From NCBI GenBank assembly GCA_964405235.1, contig CAYONG010000209.1, positions 1 through 8,487 of the forward strand: 8,487 bases of DNA, read 5' to 3'. The notes beneath the pieces were generated by a model, which did not search any database, was not told the DNA's origin, and worked only from the letters and a program-made list of their open reading frames with translations. This DNA is from WS-11 sp964405235. GTDB taxonomy: Bacteria; Eisenbacteria; RBG-16-71-46. Below, piece by piece: positions 7,462 to 8,487 of the stretch. Position numbers and translations under genes: made by a program. Numbering within the stretch: position 1 is the stretch's first letter; each line of letters opens with the position of its first letter.

Positions 7462-8292
7462 CTAGCGGCTCAGCAGGATCCCGGTCACCTTCACAAACGA
7501 GAGCACGAAGCCGACCGCGGTGGTGGCGAGCAGCGCCAGCGCCAGGATCTGGACGCCGCGGCTCTCGCGCTTCTCGCTGAAGCGCATCGCCTCGGCCGTC
7601 ACCCACCCGCCCGCGAACCCGCCGGCGTGCGCCCAGTTGTTCACGCCGCTCATGAAGAAACCCATCGCGAACATGATCGCCGCCCACTGCCAGAGCTGCA
7701 TGGTCATCGCCGTACCGCCGCGCTTGCGCCCGTAGACGATGAGCGCCGCGAGCAGGCCGAAGATGCTCCCCGAGGCGCCGATGGAGGGCGCGGGGGTCAG
7801 GAGGTTCGAGACCACGAATCCGGCTGCCCCCGAGAGCGAGAACAGCGCGAATGCCCGCGCCGGGCCGTACGCGCTGGTCACCATCGGGCCGAGGTTTCGG
7901 ATCCACATCACGTTGAAGAAGATGTGGAGGATCCCGCCGTGCAGGTAGATCGCGGTAAGGACCGTCCACCACCATCCCTGCTGCCAGGCGACGCCGCCGG
8001 TCATGCCGAGCTGGTAGAGCGCGCGCTGGCCGGGCGACAGGAGCGAGAACAGCCCGCTCATGCGGAAGATCGCCTCGGGTTGCAATACCAGCGAGGCCAC
8101 ATAGAGCGCGATGCAGCCGGTAGCGATGACGCTGATGAGATCGAGCTGGCGGCCGAACAGGCGCTGGATCACGGGGGTCCAGCCGTAGAGCCCGGGCCGC
8201 CAGGCGCCGCAGAACGGGCACTTCTCCTCGCCGACACCGATCAGCTTCCCGCATTCGGGGCAGATCATCGAGCCCGTTGTCTGTCGCGCCAT
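7462..8292 (-). CDS. Rhomboid-family intramembrane serine protease with N-terminal zinc ribbon
   Basis: This 276-residue protein should sit in the cytoplasmic membrane and cleave substrates within or near their transmembrane segments. Residues 11-28 form a zinc ribbon (Cys11, Cys14, Cys25, Cys28), probably on the cytoplasmic side. About six or seven hydrophobic segments follow from residue 50. The rhomboid signature is complete: YLHGGILHIFFN, with His118, His123 and Asn127; GASG at 172-175, with the catalytic Ser174; and NNWAHAGG, with the catalytic His222. An active protease is therefore expected. The start is ATG at 8292; a second in-frame ATG eight codons later also keeps the zinc ribbon, and neither has a strong ribosome binding site. 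The stop is TAG at 7464-7462. The gene points the same way as the next two genes but is separated by a gap, and nothing links it to their function. The physiological substrate is unknown. Confidence 0.92.
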   Translation of the reverse strand: MARQTTGSMICPECGKLIGVGEEKCPFCGAWRPGLYGWTPVIQRLFGRQLDLISVIATGCIALYVASLVLQPEAIFRMSGLFSLLSPGQRALYQLGMTGGVAWQQGWWWTVLTAIYLHGGILHIFFNVMWIRNLGPMVTSAYGPARAFALFSLSGAAGFVVSNLLTPAPSIGASGSIFGLLAALIVYGRKRGGTAMTMQLWQWAAIMFAMGFFMSGVNNWAHAGGFAGGWVTAEAMRFSEKRESRGVQILALALLATTAVGFVLSFVKVTGILLSR

Positions 8293-8487
8293 GGCGCGGG
8301 AGGATACGGCAGGCGGCGAGATGGTGCACGCGGCCGGCGGACACGCCAGCCGTTTCGCAACATCGCGGCCCGGGGCGCGGGAGTGGGGTTGTGGGCGTGG
8401 GGATCGGGGTGCTCGGGGATGGGATTGCGGAGCGACCTAGATTCGGGACACACTCCGGCCCTGCGAGGTGGGATCCGCGGCGGAGTG
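8293..8487. other. Non-coding stretch upstream of the rhomboid gene
   Basis: No gene is supported here. On the minus strand it is C-rich and leads into the rhomboid ATG; it should carry that gene's promoter, but I see no reliable -10/-35 pair. A 7-base inverted repeat (CACTCCG at 8451-8457, CGGAGTG at 8481-8487) sits at the window edge and may be chance. Confidence 0.4.

Noticed and set aside
7208..8344. A 378-codon minus-strand open frame over the rhomboid gene
   Set aside because: It is in a different frame from the rhomboid protein, which has a complete catalytic signature; the longer frame is Arg-rich with no membrane segments.

Overview
The window looks like ordinary chromosomal sequence from a very GC-rich bacterium (around 70% GC by eye, not computed). 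Codon third positions are almost all G or C, and long meaningless open frames run opposite and alongside every real gene. No transposase, integrase, phage, tRNA, rRNA or CRISPR signal was seen. The lineage cannot be fixed from this sequence; high-GC phyla such as Myxococcota, Gemmatimonadota or Eisenbacteria would all fit. All three genes I can support lie on the minus strand, so transcription reads from high to low coordinates.

Right part (7462-8292): an intramembrane rhomboid-family serine protease with a zinc-ribbon N-terminus. It is separated from the next gene by about 170-290 bases, which contain only a weak candidate -10 box and a possible N-terminal extension of the downstream gene.

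Middle (4566-7169): an 867-residue iron-sulfur flavoprotein. A GlcD/D-lactate-dehydrogenase-like FAD oxidase is joined to a GlcF-like pair of [4Fe-4S] motifs and then to a second, ferredoxin-like pair, giving four cluster motifs in one chain.

Left part (1-4569): a giant gene of at least 1523 codons that runs off the left edge. It is translationally coupled to the flavoprotein by a GTGA start/stop overlap with a good ribosome binding site. It is a glutamate-synthase homologue with its parts in an unusual order: an unassigned N-terminus, a glutamate-synthase central-like domain, the FMN barrel, an altered iron-sulfur loop, and then a class II glutamine amidotransferase domain at the C-terminal side. 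In ordinary GltB the amidotransferase comes first. The amidotransferase is closest, from memory, to the stand-alone archaeal-type GltB1 protein.

Taken together, the two left genes look like a two-subunit machine. The flavoprotein would take electrons from an organic donor, possibly a 2-hydroxyacid, and pass them through its clusters to the FMN of the synthase. There, ammonia from glutamine would reductively aminate 2-oxoglutarate or a related 2-oxoacid. No GltD-like NADPH subunit is visible. The domain calls rest on motifs seen in the sequence; the electron route and substrate are inference.
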